From contig JAIRNC010000025.1 in assembly GCA_031258255.1 (NCBI GenBank), positions 1 to 64,000 on the forward strand: 64,000 bases of DNA. Direction: 5' to 3'. The DNA is from Synergistaceae bacterium (lineage in GTDB: Bacteria; Synergistota; Synergistia; Synergistales; Synergistaceae). Positions 60,484 to 64,000 of the stretch are shown here, piece after piece (position 1 is the stretch's first letter; the number at the start of each line of letters is the position of its first letter). The notes beneath the pieces are model-generated. The model did no database searches, was not told the DNA's origin, and saw nothing but the letters and a program-made list of their open reading frames with translations. The position numbers were made by a program, and so were the translations under genes.

Positions 60484-60861
60484 ATGAGTTTGAGCGAGGA
60501 GACGAAAAAATTTCTGTGCGTTTCTTGCCCTGTGGGCTGCCTCCTGAGCGTGTCCGTCCGGGGCAAGGAGGTCTTGAGCGTGGAGGGCAACAGCTGCCCC
60601 TTGGGCGTGAAGTACGCCCGGAACGAGGTGGTGAACCCCGTCCGTACCTTCACCTCTACCGTGAGGGTGCGCGGCGCCTCGCTGCCCGTCTGCCCAGTCC
60701 GCAGCAGTACGCCGCTGCCGCTGGCGAAGGTGGGCGACGTGACGAGGGAGCTGGCTGCGGCGGAGGCCTCAGCGCCGATTTCCATAGGGCAGGTCATCAT
60801 AAAAGACATCTGCGGCACGGGAACCGATATCATCGCCAGCAGGTCCCTTGGCAAGCGCTGA
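60484..60861 (+). CDS. DUF1667 domain protein (Cys-rich, glpAB-associated)
   Basis: FLCVSCPVGCLLSVSVRGKEVLSVEGNSCPLGVKYARNEVVNPVRTFTSTVRVRG..CPVRSSTPLPL. Confidence 0.88.
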   Translation: MSLSEETKKFLCVSCPVGCLLSVSVRGKEVLSVEGNSCPLGVKYARNEVVNPVRTFTSTVRVRGASLPVCPVRSSTPLPLAKVGDVTRELAAAEASAPISIGQVIIKDICGTGTDIIASRSLGKR

Positions 60862-60876
60862 TTTCGTTGCTATAAT
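60848..60876 (+). promoter_or_regulatory. Predicted strong sigma70 promoter for eutS-eutJ
   Basis: TTGGCA - 17 bp - TATAAT, overlapping the 3' end of the DUF1667 gene. Confidence 0.65.
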
Positions 60877-60918
60877 TTTTAAGCTTTCATACGCAGTTTT
60901 ATTTAAGGAGAAGAGCCG

Positions 60919-61269
60919 ATGGCATACGAGTCCGGGGAAAAGACCAGGATCATTCAGGAATTCGTACCAGGGCGACAGGTCACAATCGCCCACATCATCG
61001 CGAACCCGAACAGGGACATTTGCGAGAGGATCGGGGTGGACAACAAGGGCGCTATCGGCATAATGACCATAACCCCCGGGGAGGGTTCGATCATCGCGGC
61101 GGACGCAGCCTCGAAATCGGCCAACGTGAGGATAGAGTTCGTCGACCGCTTCACCGGCGGGCTGGTCTTCAGCGGAGAGGTCACCGCCGTCGAGTCCGCC
61201 CTCAGGGACGCGATGCGCGCGCTGTCGAATATCCTGGGGTTCGATTCCGCTTCCATCACCAGGAGCTAA
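60919..61269 (+). CDS. eutS: BMC shell protein, EutS/PduU type (permuted BMC domain)
   Basis: [92 protein letters not shown]. Confidence 0.93.
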   Translation: MAYESGEKTRIIQEFVPGRQVTIAHIIANPNRDICERIGVDNKGAIGIMTITPGEGSIIAADAASKSANVRIEFVDRFTGGLVFSGEVTAVESALRDAMRALSNILGFDSASITRS

Positions 61270-61274
61270 GGGCT

Positions 61275-62171
61275 ATGGAGGACGTCATAAAGACAGGCGC
61301 GGATGTGCCGTATGACACTGAGACTGTAGAGAGGCTCCTGGCGCCGCTCGAAGGATCCATAAGCTCGGGCGGCGCTATCTCTGACTGGAAGAAGCTCTAT
61401 CTGGGCTTCGACCTTGGAACGACCAACTCTGTCTTAGTGGCGCTCAACGAGGATGGAGAGCCGGTAGCCGCCGAGATGGAGTCCTCCGGCGAGTCAGTGA
61501 GGGACGGCGTCGTGGTCGATTACCTGGCCGCGATAAGCGCCATGAGGAAGTGTCTCGACCGCCTTCAGCGCAGGGTGGGCCGGGAAATTGCCGGCGTCGG
61601 GGCGGCTGCCTACCCGCCGGGGATCTCGGAGCGCACCGCCCGCGTCTGCGCGAACGTAGTCGAGTCCCTGGGCTTCGTCTGCGACGGGCTGTACGAGGAG
61701 CCGACCGCGGCCTCGGACGCCCTTTCGATGCTGGAGGGGGCCATCGTTGACGTAGGCGGCGGGACGACGGGCATCTCCATCCTGGAGGGCGGCCGTGTCG
61801 TTTACTCCGCCGACGAACCGACCGGCGGCACCCACATGACCTTGGTGCTGGCAGGCGCGCGAGGGATCAGCTTCGACGAGGCCGAAAGGATGAAACGCGA
61901 CATAGCGCGTCATCCGGAGCTGGTGCCTCTGCTGCGCCCGACGCTGGAAAAGATGGCTACCATCGTGAAGGTTCACCTGGAGAAGAGCGGCTACTACGGA
62001 AAGGTGCCGATATTGACCGTCGGCGGCGGCGCGGCTCTCCCCGGCGCGGAGGAGATCCTCTCTGCTGCGGTGGGCCTCCCGGTGCATATATGCCCTCACC
62101 CGCTCATGGTGACGCCGGCAGGGATAGCGGCTCGCCTCTGGAAGGAGAAGCGCGCCGCAGAGGCCGGTTAG
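61275..62171 (+). CDS. eutJ: EutJ-like actin/Hsp70-fold microcompartment protein
   Basis: LYLGFDLGTTNSVLVALNEDGEPV; YEEPTAASDALSMLEGAIVDVGGGTTGISIL; DEPTGGTHMTLVLAGA; VGGGAALPG. Confidence 0.92.
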   Translation: MEDVIKTGADVPYDTETVERLLAPLEGSISSGGAISDWKKLYLGFDLGTTNSVLVALNEDGEPVAAEMESSGESVRDGVVVDYLAAISAMRKCLDRLQRRVGREIAGVGAAAYPPGISERTARVCANVVESLGFVCDGLYEEPTAASDALSMLEGAIVDVGGGTTGISILEGGRVVYSADEPTGGTHMTLVLAGARGISFDEAERMKRDIARHPELVPLLRPTLEKMATIVKVHLEKSGYYGKVPILTVGGGAALPGAEEILSAAVGLPVHICPHPLMVTPAGIAARLWKEKRAAEAG

Positions 62172-62220
62172 GATTATATATACCAACGAGTCTAAGTATT
62201 TTTACTGAGCATATTCTAAA

Positions 62221-62235
62221 TTAAAATCATTATAA
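62221..62235. promoter_or_regulatory. PerR-box-like operator upstream of peroxiredoxin
   Basis: TTAAAATCATTATAA vs consensus TTATAATNATTATAA (one mismatch); overlaps TATAAT at 62231-62236. Confidence 0.6.
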
Positions 62236-62284
62236 TCTAGCGATGTTGGTCATGACAGTATCTTAATACGGAGGTGTATTTGTA

Positions 62285-62935
62285 ATGAGTGAGCTAGCGC
62301 GCATCGGAAAGCCGGCGCCGGATTTTTCAGTGCCGGGGTTTGACGCCGTTAAAGGTGATTTTGGGACGTATTCGCTCAAGGACTACAAGGGCAAGTACGT
62401 GTTGCTCTTCTTCTATCCGGGCGATTTTACTTACGTATGCCCCACGGAGCTGATCTCCATAGCCTCGTTGAAGGACGAGTTCGCGAAGGCCGGCGTACAG
62501 GTGTTCGTCGTCAGCACCGACAGCAAATTCTCCCACAAGGAGTGGAACGGGAGCGAGCTGTCTCCCGCTCACGGTTCAAGCTACCCGTACCCGATGCTCT
62601 CCGACACGCTGGGCAAGATCGGCGCGTCATACGGGATATTCGACGAAGAGGGCGGCGTAGACCTCCGGGGAGTAGTCCTGATAGACAAAAACGGCATCCT
62701 CCAGGCCGTCCACATCAACGCCGCGCCGCTGGGCCGCAACCCGAAGGAACTGCTCCGCGTCGCGCTCGCGCTGAAGGAATTCAACGACAACGGCGGAAAG
62801 GTCATCCCTGCCTGCTGGGTGCCCGGCGACGACGTGATCGACCCGTCCTACGAGAACTCCGGCAAGATGTGGGACAACTACCAGAAAGTCATCGAGAAGG
62901 GCGTAGTCCAGGGCGGCAACTGGCGCGTAAACTAG
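62285..62935 (+). CDS. Typical 2-Cys peroxiredoxin (AhpC/Prx1 family)
   Basis: VLLFFYPGDFTYVCPTELISIASLKDEFAKAGVQVFVVSTDSKFSHKEW; VIPACWVPGDDVI. Confidence 0.95.
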   Translation: MSELARIGKPAPDFSVPGFDAVKGDFGTYSLKDYKGKYVLLFFYPGDFTYVCPTELISIASLKDEFAKAGVQVFVVSTDSKFSHKEWNGSELSPAHGSSYPYPMLSDTLGKIGASYGIFDEEGGVDLRGVVLIDKNGILQAVHINAAPLGRNPKELLRVALALKEFNDNGGKVIPACWVPGDDVIDPSYENSGKMWDNYQKVIEKGVVQGGNWRVN

Positions 62936-63007
62936 AGGCCGTCGATCTATAGGTCAGGTGCTTTTTAAACCGTTGCGGCGCCTGCCGCCACGGGTTGAGC
63001 GACAGCG

Positions 63008-63033
63008 AACGGGGCCGTTTGGCCCCGTTTTTT
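63008..63033 (+). terminator. Rho-independent terminator after peroxiredoxin
   Basis: AACGGGGCC gttt GGCCCCGTT followed by TTTT. Confidence 0.88.
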
Positions 63034-63064
63034 GACGTGTGCTGTATGGACACGACGCTTTCAC

Positions 63065-63094
63065 GATTTTCAGTTCACTGATTTTCAGTTCATC
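63065..63094. repeat. Two tandem 15-bp direct repeats upstream of MATE gene
   Basis: GATTTTCAGTTCACT GATTTTCAGTTCATC. Confidence 0.7.
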
Positions 63095-63254
63095 CTTTTG
63101 CTGATTGATTTATCCCTTTTCTGGTATATGATACATCGGTTGTGCCGTAATCCAGTTCGCGGAGCAATTTTGGATGTACGGCATCGTGGTCCGTCGTTTC
63201 ATGTAGGGAGCAACGTGCCGTTGCTATGTCCTGAAAGGTTTTGGTTGTGAAATT

Positions 63255-64000
63255 ATGAGTACGACTCTAGCGCAAAAACAGGCGGAGCTGGGGAGCGCTC
63301 CGGTCATGCGGCTCCTCCTACGGATGGCGCTCCCGTCCATGGGGATGATGTTCCTGAATACGCTCGTATTCCTCGTGGACTCCATCTTCGTCTCCTGGCT
63401 CGGCGAGGAGCAGATCGCCTCGATGTCGCTGTCCCTTCCGATAGCGATAACATATTTCGCGTTGATGGAGGGCGTGGTCGGCGGGACAACGGCGCTCGTG
63501 GGGCAGAACCTCGGCAGGGGCAACCAGAGGCTCGCGCACATGATAGCGGTCTCCGGCCTCACCTTGGCTTACGCGCTCTGCTGCATTACGCTGCCTCTGC
63601 TGATGCGCGGGACCTCCGTCTTTATATTCGAGCGCCTGGGGGCCTCCGGCACGGCCGTCATAGAGCACGCGTATAGGTACAACTTCTGGTGGCCGGTCAT
63701 GGCGCCGTTCATAGCCTACACGTTCATATCGAACAGCGTATTCCGCTGTCAGGGTGACACCGTGACGCCCTTGATCTCAATGACGATAGCCAACGCCGTC
63801 AACATCGCCCTCGACCCGATATTCATCTTCCCGATGGGCTGGGGCATAGAGGGCGCGGCGGTGGCGACGCTTTTGGGCAGGATGGCGGCTTCCGTCTATC
63901 TGTACTTTAAGATGAGGCGCGCGGGGGGTATTTTCATCCCAGTCATCCCGAACGCGAGGCGGGCTTTTTTGAAGCACTGGCGCAGCATCGCGTACATCGG
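63255..64000 (+). CDS. MATE-family efflux transporter (3' truncated by window end)
   Basis: Own translation from ATG 63255: MSTTLAQKQAELGSAPVMRLLLRMALPSMGMMFLNTLVFLVDSIFVSWLGEEQIASMSLSLPIAITYFALMEGVVGGTTALVGQNLGRGNQ. Confidence 0.9.
   Translation, partial: MSTTLAQKQAELGSAPVMRLLLRMALPSMGMMFLNTLVFLVDSIFVSWLGEEQIASMSLSLPIAITYFALMEGVVGGTTALVGQNLGRGNQRLAHMIAVSGLTLAYALCCITLPLLMRGTSVFIFERLGASGTAVIEHAYRYNFWWPVMAPFIAYTFISNSVFRCQGDTVTPLISMTIANAVNIALDPIFIFPMGWGIEGAAVATLLGRMAASVYLYFKMRRAGGIFIPVIPNARRAFLKHWRSIAYI

Overview
The window is a GC-rich bacterial chromosome segment, probably Synergistota. That lineage call is inferred from a Synerg-CTERM-like sorting signal and gene content; no 16S or tRNA gene was seen. 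About 58 genes can be supported. Main blocks, left to right: (i) a 5'-truncated surface protein with a permuted NlpC/P60-like domain and GLUG repeats, interrupted by a frame change at an A6 tract; (ii) a small microcompartment (BMC) locus with a DhaT/PduQ-like Fe-alcohol dehydrogenase divergent from pduS, pduT and an uncharacterised acidic ORF; (iii) pirin, CCA-type nucleotidyltransferase, PHP hydrolase and GTP-PEPCK genes; (iv) a REP-associated tyrosine transposase (RAYT/Y1) whose coding region carries the same hairpins found in tandem just upstream; (v) recD2, a PPi-signature phosphofructokinase, a hybrid kinase and an HD-GYP regulator; (vi) two leuC/leuD-like aconitase-family pairs plus an isocitrate/isopropylmalate dehydrogenase; (vii) housekeeping genes (gyrB, tyrS, mnmG, dciA-like, pssA, psd, gyrA); (viii) a glycerol/dihydroxyacetone region (glpF, dhaKLM, glpK, glpA-like, a frameshifted glpB-like gene, DUF1667) followed by a BMC EutS/PduU shell gene and eutJ with their own near-consensus promoter; (ix) a peroxiredoxin gene with a near-perfect PerR box, and a truncated MATE transporter. 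The observations most worth a second look are the REP hairpins encoded inside the RAYT, the two-part BMC locus, two putative frameshifts, the GyrA QRDR substitutions, and the PerR box. All product calls come from reading motifs by eye; no database search was run.
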